Notes: generated by a model from the sequence alone, not told the origin. A stretch of DNA of 64,000 nt from Orientallactaga sibirica (GCA_036365145.1 JAEOAD010000029.1:26892001-26956000); one strand, 5' to 3'. Positions 20,471-30,582 are shown, counted from the first letter of the stretch. A program made the numbers and translations.

Positions 20471-20638
20471 CTTTTTTTTTTTTTTTTTGTGGGGGAGGGG
20501 CTCATGGTAGGGTTTCACTGTAGCTCAGGCTGACCTGGAATTCACTATGTAGTCTCAGGGTGGCCTCGAACTCATGGTGATTCTCTTACCTCTGCCTTCT
20601 GAATGCTGGGATTAAAGGCGTGCGCCACCACGCCCGGC
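20471..20638 (-). mobile_element. B1-type SINE
   Basis: AAGGTTAGTTTCTT before and AAGATTAGTTTCTT after: inserted at nearly the same target as the DIP before it. Confidence 0.93.
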
Positions 20639-20738
20639 TCCAAGATTAGTTTCTTATGAGCATCTGGTCACAACCTTTTCATCAACAGATCAATATAAAA
20701 GTTTGTTTTTTATATATTTCTGTTAAAAAGACACTAGT

Positions 20739-20934
20739 GGGCTGGAGAGATGGTTTAGCAGTTAAGGTACTTGCCTACAAAGCCAAAGGACCCAGGTTCG
20801 ATTCCCCAGGACTCACATAATCCAGATGCACAAGGTGGCACATTGCATGCATCTGGAGTTTGTTTGCAGAGGCTGAAGGTCCTAGCGAGCCCATTCTCTT
20901 TCTCTCTGCCTCTCTCTCTCAAATGAATAAAAAA
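20739..20934 (+). mobile_element. DIP/B2-type SINE
   Basis: AAAAAGACACTA before and AAAAAGTCACTAA after; consensus-like head and B box GGTTCGATTCCCC. Confidence 0.93.
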
Positions 20935-20941
20935 GAGGGAA

Positions 20942-21110
20942 AAAAGTCACTAATATATCAGCAGTTCATTAACATTGAACTAAAGGCCGCCCAGTAGTAC
21001 TGTAACTCATGCCTGAGCTCTATTTATCTAGTATATATTAGGAACACCAGGCAACACTTCACATTGCTCTTGGGGACTGCTTATCAGGAGCACAAGTAAA
21101 CAACACAAGG
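20942..21110. other. unique intronic sequence
   Basis: No repeat recognised. Confidence 0.4.
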
Positions 21111-21112
21111 GT

Positions 21113-21230
21113 TTTTTTGTTGTTGTTTTGAGGCAACATTTTTTCACTCCAGCCCAGGCTGGCCTCAGACTTGCTGTGATCTGCCTTCTGAGTGTTGGGA
21201 TTAAAGACAGGAGCTACCTGTTTATAGTGT
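21113..21230 (-). mobile_element. old B1-type SINE
   Basis: GTTTTGAGGCAACATTTTTTC then CCAGCCCAGGCTGGCC. Confidence 0.68.
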
Positions 21231-21261
21231 TGTTTTTTTTTTTTTTTTTTGAAAAAAAAAC

Positions 21262-21390
21262 CAGCACTCGGGAGGCAGAGGTAGGAGGATCGCCGAGAGT
21301 TCGAGGCCACCCTGAGACTACATAGTTAATTCCAGGTCAGCCTGGACCAGAGTGAGACCCTACCTCGTAAAACCAAAAAAGAAAAAAAAC
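21262..21390 (+). mobile_element. B1-type SINE, 5' truncated
   Basis: Starts inside the element at AGCACTCGGGAGGCAGAGG, directly after T and A runs (21231-21261), ends CTACCTCGTAAAACC. Confidence 0.88.
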
Positions 21391-21431
21391 CATAATACTT
21401 AAGTGAAAGATAAAATATAACCTTGGTTTAG

Positions 21432-21586
21432 GTCAGGCAGGGTGGTGCATGCCTTTAATCCCAGTACTCCAGAGGCAGAGGCAGAAGGGTCATGAGTTTG
21501 AGGCCACCCTGACATAGTGAATTCTAGGTCAGCCTGGACTAGAGTGGGACCCTATCTTACAAAACCCCCCCCCAAAAAAAAAAAAA
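21432..21586 (+). mobile_element. B1-type SINE
   Basis: CTTGGTTTAG before and CTTGGTTTGA after mark the target. C-run before the A tail. Confidence 0.9.
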
Positions 21587-21939
21587 CTCTTGGTTTGAAA
21601 TATGAAAGGTGAAGCATGAAGGCAGAACTTAGCTGGGGACTTCAGCTGCGAGCATACCTCAACCTTTTTAAGTACATTATGTATATCTACTTGTATGATT
21701 TTCAAAGCACTGAAAATATTGATGTGTGTGTATATAAATATATATACATAGACATAAAGAAAGCCAAATAAATCTAGGATGTTTGGAGTACTGAGTTGGA
21801 GTAGTTAATAGAACACATAGTAGGGTAGACCTTCAGGGTTCTGATAATACCCTTTTACCTGGTCTAGAACATTGATTACACCTGATGTGTTCACTCTGAA
21901 AACCAAGCTATGCATTTATTATTTGCATCCCTCCCTCCC

Positions 21940-22155
21940 TTGCTTCCTTCTTCCCTCCCTCTCTCCTTCCCTTTCTCCCTTGCATATTTGGGGAAGGCAT
22001 GCCCCAGAGTACCAACAGTTACTTGATATTGCAAAAGAACACCAGATATATGTGCCACTTTTTTTTTTTTAACGTGGGTGCTAGGGAGTTGAACCTGGGC
22101 TGGCAGGCTTTGCAAGCAAGTACCTGTAACCACTGAACCATCTTCCCCCTGCATC
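21940..22155 (-). mobile_element. old DIP-like SINE with TCCC-rich tail
   Basis: CT-rich run 21928-21980, then GGCATGCCCCAGAGTACC ... AACCACTGAACCATCTTCC; diverged. Confidence 0.62.
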
Positions 22156-22261
22156 ATTTTTAGTTCACACTTAAGTAGACAGTGTAAACCAGTGCTCTGA
22201 CTAACCTCAGGGTCTGAGTGATGACTACCCTCACTCTAGGTTGGACTTTGTTTTCTTGGTT

Positions 22262-22350
22262 TTGTTTCCCTGGAGCTGGAGGTTGAGCCCAGGTTCTCAC
22301 ACATGCTATGGTAGTACTCTGCCTGTGAGCTGTATTTCCCAGCCCTTCAG
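22262..22350 (-). mobile_element. ID-like or B4-head fragment
   Basis: GGAGGTTGAGCCCAGGTTC ... TGAGCTGTATTTCCCAGCCC. Confidence 0.5.
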
Positions 22351-22618
22351 GTCAGACTTTTGATTGAACTGCTTCAGGTGGATTTACTGCCCTCTTGCAC
22401 TGCACAGCTGTCGTCTGCTCCTTTGCTGTCTTCCTGTGGTTTCATTGCTTCTTCAGATTGGCTCTGTGGAGTTCTCCTTCCATCCACACCCTTTTCTGTA
22501 GTCTGGAGAGAGTACACAAGAAATATTTCTTTCTCTGAAAAGGTGTACTACTCTCATATAAAATTGAAATTTTATACATTTGGAGCCTTGACAGCATTGT
22601 TAGTGCATTACCTTGTTT
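22351..22618. other. unique intronic sequence
   Basis: Contains the first part of an open frame (22360-22800) that has no recognisable domain and runs on into a SINE; not coding. Confidence 0.4.
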
Positions 22619-22817
22619 TTAATATTTTTATTTGTGAGGAGAGATCAGGGTGGGGGTGCAGCATGGGCATGTCAGGGACTTATGCCACCACAAATGAATT
22701 CCAGATGCATGTGTCACTCTGTGCATCTGTTTTTTACTTGGCTATTGGGGAATCAAACCTGAGCCAGCAGGCCTTGCAAGCAAGTGCCATTAGTTACTGA
22801 GCCATTTCCCCAGCCCC
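22619..22817 (-). mobile_element. old DIP/B2-type SINE
   Basis: CATTACCTTGTTTTT before and CATTACCTTTTATTT after give the target duplication. Confidence 0.85.
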
Positions 22818-22831
22818 ATTACCTTTTATTT

Positions 22832-22913
22832 ATCTTGTTTCAAGGCAGAATCTCACTCTAGCCCAGGCTAGCCTCAAACTCATGGTGATCCTCCTACCTT
22901 AGCCTCCTGAATG
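22832..22913 (-). mobile_element. B1-type SINE, 5' truncated
   Basis: TTTCAAGGCAGAATCTCAC to AGCCTCCTGAATGC. Confidence 0.78.
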
Positions 22914-22948
22914 CAAAGACTTTCTAGCTTATAAAATTTTGCTATTTA

Positions 22949-23120
22949 GGGGCTGGAGAGATGGCTTAGCAGTTGGGGCGCTTACCTGTGAAGCCTGGGG
23001 ACCCAGGTTTGATTCCCCAGAACCCACAAAAGCCTGATGCACAAGGTGGCACATGTGTCTGGGCTTCTGTTGCACTGGTGAGAGATCCTGGAGCACCAAT
23101 TCTCTCCCTCCCCCCCCATA
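22949..23120 (+). mobile_element. DIP/B2-type SINE, short 3' end
   Basis: TTTTGCTATTTAG lies before (22937) and after (23128): target duplication. Confidence 0.92.
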
Positions 23121-23243
23121 ACATTTTTTTGCTATTTAGTTCTCCTTACTCTTGTGAAATTGTCTTTTTCTTTTTCAGAAAGGAACAAGATAAGATCTTG
23201 AGACTATTCTAGACCTTATTTTCTCAAAATTATGGTTGAGAGT

Positions 23244-23313
23244 CTCCAGCGCCATTATGCCATCAGACTTTGCAAACAAACACCTTTAACCACTGAGCCA
23301 TCTCTCCAGCCCC
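23244..23313 (-). mobile_element. DIP-type head fragment
   Basis: CAGACTTTGCAAACAAACACC to TGAGCCATCTCTCCAGCCCC. Confidence 0.72.
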
Positions 23314-23481
23314 TTTCTTGTTCATATGTCCCCCATTACTCTATCTGAAGCATTCCCTATAGATTTGGATGTTTCCATCTCATGTACTTGCTTTTCCCTA
23401 ACCTCTGGGGTCATCCCTTTCTCTAAGGAGCCCTGGTTCCTCCTAGTGGAGGATACTGTTTGTTGGACACCAATAATTGGT

Positions 23482-23640
23482 TGGGGACTGAGGATGTAGC
23501 TCAAATGATAGAGTATTCGCCTAACGTGCCCAAAGCCCTGGGTTAGATCGCAGCGCTACATGTATCAGGTGTGGTAATGCATACCTGTAAACCCAGTATT
23601 TGGGAGATGGAGACAAGAGGCTCATAAGTTCAAGATCAAG
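23482..23640 (+). mobile_element. B4-like SINE (ID head plus B1 part)
   Basis: GGGGACTGAGGATGTAGCTC head, then GTGTGGTAATGCATACCTG. Confidence 0.65.
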
Positions 23641-23732
23641 AGGTATGGAGATAGTTTGGTCAGTAAAGTGCTTGCCTTGCAAGTATGAGAGGACCGAGTT
23701 TGACCCCTAGAACCCATGTAAAGGATAAAGGG

Positions 23733-23890
23733 AGCCAGGCATAGTGGTGTATGCCTTTAATCCCAGCACTCGAGAGGCAGAGGTAGGGGGGCTGCTGTGA
23801 GTTTGAGGCCACCCTGAGACTGCATAGTGAATCCCAAGACAGCCTGGACTAGAGGGAAACCCTACTTTGAAAAACCAAAAAGAAAAAAGA
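23733..23890 (+). mobile_element. B1-type SINE inside B4
   Basis: AGGATAAAGGGA before and AGAATAAAGGGA after: target duplication. Confidence 0.93.
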
Positions 23891-24030
23891 AAAAGAATAA
23901 AGGGATATAGTGGCTTGCTTGTGAGGTCAAGATAGTAAGATAAGTATACCTGGGGCTCACCTGCTAGCCAGTCTAGCCTCCTTGGCAACTTTCAGGCCAG
24001 TGAAAGACAACTGTCTCAAAATGATGGACA

Positions 24031-24263
24031 GGGCTGGAGAGATGGCTTAGCGGTTAAGGCGCCTGCCTGCTAAGCCCAAGAACCTGGTTCCAATCTCCAG
24101 GTCCCACGTTTAGCCAGATGCAAAGTGACGCAAGGGGGCGCACGCATCTGGATTTCGTTCACAGCAACTGAGAGACTGCTGGTGCGCCCATCCTCTGTCT
24201 CCCTCTCCCTCTTTCTCTGTCTCTCTCTGTGTCTCTCTCCAAAAATAAATAAATAAATAAATA
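24031..24263 (+). mobile_element. DIP-C SINE inside B4, internal deletion
   Basis: AATGATGGACAG on both sides. The extra DIP-C segment is partly deleted between two CAAGGG repeats, leaving GCAAGGGGGCGC at 24130-24141. Confidence 0.93.
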
Positions 24264-24424
24264 AATGATGGACAGCACCTAAAGAATAATGTCTGAAGTT
24301 GTCCTCTGGCCTTTGCATACACATACACTCTATTAGACACACAAACACAAAGAAGTTCAAGGTCATCGTATAGCTACATAGACCTGTCTGGGCTACATGA
24401 AATCCTCTCAAAAAAAGAGAGAGA

Positions 24425-25120
24425 GAGCTGGGTGCTTGTTTGGTGTGCTCCTTGCTAATTGCTAAGGCTCTCTTAGCTGCCAACACAGTTTGATTGCTAT
24501 TATTACATTGAACAGTACAGATATAGAGATTCTATCATTGTGAAAAGGAGAACATTGGGGTTAATAAGATTTAGTCAGAGGCCCTCTTGCTCATCCCTAT
24601 ACCAAGTTGGTAATTGGCCTTTTGAGCAGTTGCAGCTGGCTAGTGGTGAGAGTGCCCGAAGAAGCTGGCGCCAGAGTCCCTCTACTGCCCCTCTCTTCTC
24701 CTTTGGGCCTCCCATTGGCAGACTGTAAATAAGAAGGCAGCTTTCAGAGGAGTCTGAATAACTGAGTTGGCAGATCCTAGTGTATAGCTTCTTATCCTTA
24801 ACATCATTGACATGGCTAGAGGGATGTTTTAGAATGTTAATAACATAACAGTTTATGCTCCAGCTCACTTGATGCCAGTAACTTCACCTAACCCTCAGTT
24901 GTTACAACTGAGAATATCTCCTTACATTAGACCCCAAAGGTTCCAGAAGTGGGAGGGGCATGTAAATTGCAGTCCAGCATAATAGAGCAAATTATAGAAG
25001 GGTTGTCTCTTGAATCTGAAAAACAGGGACTAACCATAATAAGTACCCTATTTCACACATGTCCTAAGGAAGGCGGGGGGGGGGAATATTTCCATGCCTA
25101 TGATAGCCCCACAATGTATT
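24425..25120. other. unique intronic sequence
   Basis: No repeat recognised apart from a G run at 25075-25083; the short open frames on both strands look random. Confidence 0.4.
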
Positions 25121-25345
25121 ACTATGTTTTTTCCATTCCTCCCCTCCTCCCTCTATTACAGGTATATGCCACCACACCCACTGTTTACTTATTAATTGAT
25201 GCAGAAAATGAAAGTCAGTTAAGCAGTCTTCATACTCTGTGTTGATTATTCTTAGCCCTGTTCAGAGTTTTTTGTTTTATTTTTAAAATTGGTGAAAGAA
25301 CTGGAGCAGACAGAAAATCTTATAATGGCAAAGGAGGTATTTTGA

Positions 25346-25534
25346 TAAGTATTTATTTATTTGAGAGAAAGAGGCAGAGAGAATGGTTACACGAGGGCCT
25401 CCAGCCACTGCAAATGAACTCCAGATGCATGCACCCTTTTGTACATCTGGCTTATGTGGGTCCTGAAGAATTGAACCGGGGTCGTTTGGCTTTGCAGGCA
25501 AACACCTTAACCACTAAGCCATCTCTCCAGCCCC
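25346..25534 (-). mobile_element. DIP/B2-type SINE
   Basis: AAAGGAGGTATTTTG before and AAAGGAGGCATTTTG after. Confidence 0.93.
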
Positions 25535-25620
25535 AAAGGAGGCATTTTGGAACTTGTTAGAAGTCAAATTGGTTATCCCTACAAAAGAGAAGAAAATTAT
25601 TAGGTGTCAGTGGTAAGTTT

Positions 25621-25829
25621 TTTTAAAATTATTTATTTATTTATTTGTAAAGAGAGAGAGAGAGAAATAGAAGAGAGGCAGACACAAAGAGAATGGGCAT
25701 GCCAGGGCCTCAAGCCACTGAAAACGAACTCCAGATGCATGTGCTCCTTGCGCATCTGGCTTATGTGGGTCCTGGAGAATCGAACCAGGATCCGTTGGTT
25801 TCAAAGGCTGCTAAGCCATTTCTTCAGCC
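25621..25829 (-). mobile_element. DIP/B2-type SINE
   Basis: ATTTATTTATTTATTTGTAA to GCTAAGCCATTTCTTCAGCC; short deletion near the head (GGTTTCAAAGGCTGC). Confidence 0.88.
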
Positions 25830-25866
25830 AGTACATTTTTTTTTTTCTTTACTAGTTTATTTACTT

Positions 25867-25920
25867 GTGTGTGTGTGGTATGCATGCATGTGTGTGTGCA
25901 GTTGTGTGTGTCCTCCATGC
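25867..25920. repeat. (TG)n-rich stretch
   Basis: TGTGTGTG with GCATGCATG interruptions. Confidence 0.7.
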
Positions 25921-25982
25921 ACATATATGCAAATGCCAGTGAAAGATGTTAACTCAATCTCTCACTAAACCTGGAATTTGCT

Positions 25983-26146
25983 TTTTATTTCTTATTTATT
26001 TATTTTTGGTTTTTCGAGGTAGGGTTTTACTCTAGCTCAGACTGACCTGGAATTCACTATGTAGTCTCAGAGCGGCCTTGAACTCATGGCAATTCTACCT
26101 CTGCCTCCCAAGTGCTGGGATTAAAGGCGTGCACCATCACGCCGGC
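25983..26146 (-). mobile_element. B1-type SINE
   Basis: GGAATTTGCTTTTTA before and GGAGTTTGCATTTTTT after. Confidence 0.92.
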
Positions 26147-26256
26147 TGGAGTTTGCATTTTTTAGTTAAACTGGCTAATTAGTGAACCCAATGATCCTTT
26201 CATCTCTGCCCCTCTTAGCATTGTGGGTGCTAGGGATTGTACTCAGGTCTTCAAAT

Positions 26257-26455
26257 TTAATTGACTTATTTATTTGAGAGAAACAGAGAAAGAAGCAGAT
26301 AGATAATGAGTGTGCCAGGACTTCTAGCCACTGCAAACAAACTCCAGACACATGCACCACCTTGTGTGTCTGGTTTATGTGGGTCCTGGGGAATCAAACC
26401 TGTGTCCTTAGCCTTTGCAGGCAAGTGCCTTAATAGCTAAGTTACCACTCCAACC
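26257..26455 (-). mobile_element. DIP/B2-type SINE
   Basis: TTATTTATTTGAGAGAAAC to AAGTTACCACTCCAACCC. Confidence 0.86.
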
Positions 26456-26459
26456 CACA

Positions 26460-27000
26460 CAGTGTATTTTCTACTACCTGCTTAGATAGCTAATGGTACA
26501 TCAGTATTTCTGCTTTTCTTCCTTTTCCCCCAAATAGTCGTAAAACAAACAACAGTGCAAAAATATTTGAGTAACAAGCCAAGAAGTTCCATACAGGGAG
26601 TGAGGTGTACCAAGTGTGTTTCACCTTTAGTTGTTTGAGATGACATTTATTCTTCTTTAATAAATACACCTGACCTGCCACTCTCATTCCGTAGGCCTCC
26701 TATATCTGGACATTTGTGAACTGTAAATGAGAAGGCATTCTAAATAGCTCCTAGACTTGTTATCCAAGCCCAGTCATGCAGTGTTCACATTGCCTGTAGG
26801 TTGTTTAGCAGACCTAAGTCATACTTTGTGCTTGGGAGAAGTCACTTGGTGAGCACTTGGCTGGAAACTCAGTGACTGCTTACTATAGGAAGTAATAAGT
26901 ATAGGGTACAGGACCCAATTCTGATAACAACAAAAGGAGTAGGGTTTTTTTGTTTTTGTTTTTTTAACCAGTCATCCTGTCACCAAAAGTCACCTCCTTG
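26460..27000. other. unique intronic sequence
   Basis: No repeat recognised. An ID-like 3' piece (CCCTGGGTTCCATTCCTAGC) follows at 27014. Confidence 0.4.
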
Positions 27001-27120
27001 GCATGTTCTAAGCCCTGGGTTCCATTCCTAGCACTACAAAAACAAAACTCATCCTAAATGTCCCTTTACATTGAGATGAGGTTCTGTCCATTTGGTTTTA
27101 TTTCTTTACTTACATATATA

Positions 27121-27274
27121 TTTTATTTTATTTATTTATTTGAGAGAGAATGGGTGCACCAGGGCCTTCAGCCACTACAAACGAACTCCCGATGCATGTG
27201 GGTCCTGGGGAATCAAACCTGGGTCCTTTGGCTTTATAGGCAAGTGCCTTAACCACTAAGCTATTCTCCAGCCC
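27121..27274 (-). mobile_element. DIP/B2-type SINE, internal deletion
   Basis: Skips from CGATGCATG directly to TGGGTCCTGGGG, losing about 30 bases. Confidence 0.87.
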
Positions 27275-27364
27275 TGGATTTATTTCTTGTTAATGAAATA
27301 GTTGAAGCATTTAGAAAGAAATAGGTATTGCAGATTTGGGCAGATTCTACTTTGCACTCTTGTT

Positions 27365-27443
27365 TTGTTATGCTGAGGATTGAACCTAAGGCCTCTTGCA
27401 TGCTACAAAAATGCTGTACTACTGAGCTATATCCCAAGCCTTA
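27365..27443 (-). mobile_element. ID element
   Basis: GAGGATTGAACCTAAGGC ... TACTGAGCTATATCCC: ID head in complement. Confidence 0.68.
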
Positions 27444-27447
27444 CACC

Positions 27448-27448
<1 letters not shown>

Positions 27449-27478
<30 letters not shown>

Positions 27479-27659
27479 TTTTTTTTTTTTTTTTTTTTTT
27501 TAGTATTTTTGTTGTTGTTGTTTGAAGGTAGAGTCTCACTCTAGTTCAGGCTGACCTGGAATTCACTATGTAGTCTCAGGGCAGCCTCGAACTCTCTGCG
27601 ATCCTCCTACCTCTGCTTCCCGAGTGTTGGGATTAAAGTCGTGTGCCACTGTGCCTGGC
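27449..27659 (-). mobile_element. B1-type SINE with (TTTC)n and T tail
   Basis: Eight TTTC units, poly-T 27478-27500, then the B1 complement to CCACTGTGCCTGGC. Confidence 0.88.
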
Positions 27660-27689
27660 AAGTATTTTTATTTCTATAAAAAAAAATAT

Positions 27690-27808
27690 GTAATCCCAGC
27701 ACTCGGGAGGCAAAGGTAGGAGTATTCATGAGTTCAAAGCCACCCTGAGACTACATAGTGAATTCCAGGTCAGTCTGGGCTAGAGTGAGACCCTACCTTG
27801 AAAAACCT
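27690..27808 (+). mobile_element. B1-type SINE, 5' truncated
   Basis: Starts TGTAATCCCAGCACTCGGG; ends CTACCTTGAAAAACC. Confidence 0.88.
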
Positions 27809-27817
27809 AATTAATTG

Positions 27818-28081
27818 GGGCTGGAGAGATGGCTTAGCAGCTAAGGCACCTGCCTGCTAAGCCTAAGAACACTGGTTCCAATCTCCAGGTCCCACGTTTA
27901 GCCAGATGCAAAGTGACACAAGGGCGCAATGCCACACTTGACCACAAGGGGGCGCATGCACCTGGATTTCGTTCACAGCAACTGAGAGACTGCTGGCGCT
28001 CCCATTTCTGTCTCCCTCTCCCTCTCTATCTCTCTCTCTCTCTCTCCAAAAATAAAATAAATAATAATAAAAATTGTAAAA
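27818..28081 (+). mobile_element. DIP-C SINE, best full-length copy
   Basis: Flanked by AAACCTAATTAATT on both sides. The 264-base element has A-box-like head ATGGCTTAGCAGCTAAGG, B-box GGTTCCAATCTCC (degenerate), then a segment absent from ordinary DIP containing GACCACAAGGGGGCGC at 27940-27955, a GAGAGACTGCTGG block, CT-rich run and AAATAA tail. Confidence 0.95.
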
Positions 28082-28111
28082 AACCTAATTAATTAATTAA
28101 TTAATTAAAAT

Positions 28112-28281
28112 AAAAAGATAGTGAGAGAATGAGAATATGAGCCCCAGGGCCTGTTGCTTCTAGAAACAAACTCCAGATGTATATTCCACTTTGTGAATCT
28201 GGCTTTATGTGGCTTTTGGGGACTTGAGCCCAGGGTGTCAGGCTTTTTGAGCTTTTAACCTCAGACCCATCTCTCCAGTCC
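28112..28281 (-). mobile_element. old DIP-like SINE
   Basis: GAGAGAATGAGAATATGAGC to AGACCCATCTCTCCAGTCC. Confidence 0.68.
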
Positions 28282-28285
28282 CCAG

Positions 28286-28389
28286 TCTTTCAAGGTAGGA
28301 TCTTGCTCTATCCCAGGCTGGCCTTGAACTCACAGTGATCCTCCCACCTCATCCTCCTGGGATTAAAGGTGTGCACCACTACACTCTGC
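28286..28389 (-). mobile_element. B1-type SINE
   Basis: TCTTTCAAGGTAGGATCTTG to ACCACTACACTCTGCC; central part shortened. Confidence 0.8.
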
Positions 28390-28684
28390 CAGTCCTCATT
28401 GTTGATTTCATTCCACCCCTCCCACCACCTCCCAGTGGGTATCACTTTTTGCTACTGGTGTTGTATGTTTCCACCTACATTTTAGTATGTTTTCTATATG
28501 TGTTTTTGTGACCATAAACAAAAAGTATTGTTTATTTTAAAATTTACACTCATGGTTCCATATTACAGGTCTTTCTCACACCTTGTTTTTAATGAAGATT
28601 TACACATACTTATTTGTGTATATCTAGTTTTTTGGAGTATGTAGAGTGTTCAGAATTCCAACATGTGATCATGTCATGTATCAT
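28390..28684. other. unique intronic sequence
   Basis: No repeat recognised. Confidence 0.4.
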
Positions 28685-28685
28685 C

Positions 28686-28695
28686 TTTTTTTTTG

Positions 28696-28726
<31 letters not shown>

Positions 28727-28873
28727 GTTTTGTTTTTCAAGTTAGGGTCTTGCTCTAGCCCAGGCTGACCTGGAATTCACTCTGTATTCTCAGGGTGGCC
28801 TTGAACTCTTGGCAGTCCTCATACCTCTGCCTCTCAAGTGTTGAGATTAAAGGTGTTGTCACCACACCCAGCT
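28686..28873 (-). mobile_element. B1-type SINE with (TTTTG)n tail
   Basis: About nine TTTTG units, then CAAGTTAGGGTCTTGCTC to CACCACACCCAGC. Confidence 0.88.
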
Positions 28874-28879
28874 AGGTCA

Positions 28880-29078
28880 AATTATTTATAAGTGGGAGGC
28901 AGAGGTAGAATGGACAAACACTGAAAACACTAGGGCCTCTAGCCACTGCAAATGAAGCTTCAGATGCATGTGCCCCCTTGTGCATCTGGCTTGCATGGGT
29001 TCTGGGGAATTGAACCTGAATCCTTAGGCTTCTCAGGCAAGCTCCTTAGCTGCTAAAATCATCTTATCTCTCCAGCCC
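28880..29078 (-). mobile_element. DIP/B2-type SINE
   Basis: ATTTATAAGTGGGAGGCAG to ATCTTATCTCTCCAGCCC; six extra bases in the head. Confidence 0.82.
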
Positions 29079-29091
29079 AAGGTGAAAATGT

Positions 29092-29309
29092 TTTTAAAAT
29101 ATATTTTTTTTATTTATTTGAGAGAGAGAAAGCAGCAGAGAGGTAGGGAGAGAACGGGTGTGTCAGGGCCTCCATCCATTGCAAACGAACTCCAGATGCA
29201 TGCGCCCCCTTATGCATCTGGCTTACATGGGCCCTGGAGAGTCGAACCCGGATCCTTTGGCTTTGCAGGCAAACGCCTTAACCACTCTTAAGTTGTCTCT
29301 GTAGCCTCC
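29092..29309 (-). mobile_element. DIP/B2-type SINE
   Basis: AAGGTGAAAATGT before and AAGGTTGAAATTT after; sense core GCATAAGGGGGCGCATG. Confidence 0.91.
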
Positions 29310-29378
29310 AAGGTTGAAATTTAATAGACTTTTTACTAATACTTTTCTAGTCCACAGAATATTCACAAATATTAGTAT

Positions 29379-29467
29379 CTTTTTTTTTTTCTCTCTCAAG
29401 GTAGGGTTTCATTTTAATGTTAGGCTGACTTAGAACTCCCATAACTCCAAACCCACAACAGTTCTCT
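29379..29467 (-). mobile_element. old B1 fragment
   Basis: TCAAGGTAGGGTTTCATTTT onwards; diverged. Confidence 0.6.
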
Positions 29468-29614
29468 TGGAATGGGTGACTAAAGCCTAAACAGAGCTCT
29501 TTCTGCTCTGTCTCTATAGTTCTGCCTGTGAAGTCTTCAAAAAAGTCATTGCTCAGTGCTCAACTAAATGGATTATTGTGTATGCGTATGAAAATACTAG
29601 GTGTTTGGATTGGG

Positions 29615-29688
29615 TTTGTTGTTGCTGTGCTGTAACTCCAGGTACATGCTAGGCAAGTGCTGTACCACTGAGCTAATCTCTCAGCCCT
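29615..29688 (-). mobile_element. ID element fragment
   Basis: GCTAGGCAAGTGCTGTACC and CACTGAGCTAATCTCTCAGCC. Confidence 0.6.
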
Positions 29689-29730
29689 GAAAACACTATT
29701 TTTTATACTTGGGGTTTCTTTGTGTTTGTG

Positions 29731-29826
29731 TTTTTTTTTGTTGTTGTTGTTGTTTTGAGGTAGGGTCTTGCTCTAGCCCAGGCTGATTTGGAATTTGCTA
29801 TGTAGTCTCAGGGTGGCCTTGAACTA
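29731..29826 (-). mobile_element. B1-type SINE, 5' truncated
   Basis: TTGAGGTAGGGTCTTGCTC to GGTGGCCTTGAACT, then an A run. Confidence 0.82.
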
Positions 29827-29921
29827 AAAAAAAAGTCTGTTATGAGCACACATTAATGCCTTTTTCTCTTCATCTTTTGATCTCTTACTTGATAACTTGA
29901 GGAAAATGTCTTTTTCTTCTT

Positions 29922-30070
29922 CTTTTTTGGTTTTTCCGAGGTAGTGTTTCACTCTAGCCTGGGCTGATGTGGAATTCACTATGTAGTCTCAGGGTGACCT
30001 CGAACTCACAAGATCCTCCTATTTCTGCCTTCTTAGTTCTGGGATTAAAGGCGTTCCCCACCACACCCAG
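29922..30070 (-). mobile_element. B1-type SINE
   Basis: TTGGTTTTTCCGAGGTAGTG to CCACCACACCCAG. Confidence 0.89.
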
Positions 30071-30150
30071 AGATAATGTCCTCTTTTCATTCAGTTTTCT
30101 CACTTAACAGGTATTCACTGAATCCCTTTATAGCTCTCTCTCTCCTCCTG

Positions 30151-30277
30151 CTTTTTTTTGTTTGTTTGTTTTTAGACTAAGTCATAGTATGGAGCCCAGG
30201 CTGACCTGGAATCTATGATTTTCTCCTGCCTTAGCCTTCTGAGTGCTCAAATTACAGGTATGCACCACCACCCCTAG
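30151..30277 (-). mobile_element. old B1-type SINE
   Basis: GTTTGTTTTTAGACTAAGTC to ACCACCACCCCTAG. Confidence 0.7.
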
Positions 30278-30493
30278 TTTCTTCCTTTGGTGAACTGAAA
30301 AACTTATTACTTAGTATAGCAGTTGATTAATATAGAAACTTGTCTATTTTCAGGTAAGAGATTCTAAAAGGATGTTCTAGGCTTACTCATGAACAAGGCC
30401 AGTCATTGTCTCATAAGTCTTCATTGTGCAGGCCAAGCCTGCCTTTCTGTGGATAACCAAGAGTATAGATGAATTCTTTAAAACCAGGCAAAT

Positions 30494-30582
30494 GGGCTGG
30501 AGAGATGGCTCAACAGTTAAGGGTGCTTGCTTGCAAAGGCTGACAGCCCAGGTTCAATTTCCCAGTACCCATATAAAGCTGC
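30494..30582 (+). mobile_element. DIP-type SINE, 3' truncated
   Basis: GGGCTGGAGAGATGGCTCAA to ACCCATATAAAGCTGC. Confidence 0.83.

Larger units (their letters stand above)
23641..24340 (+). mobile_element. B4 SINE carrying two younger insertions
   Basis: Head GGAGATAGTTTGGTCAGTAA, middle CCAGTCTAGCCTCCTTGGC (23967-23985) and tail GTTGTCCTCTGGCCTTTGC (24298-24316) are one B4 split by a B1 and a DIP-C. Confidence 0.75.

Noticed and set aside
22360..22800. A 146-residue plus-strand frame
   Set aside because: Its second half is a DIP element read in frame and the first half has no recognisable domain.
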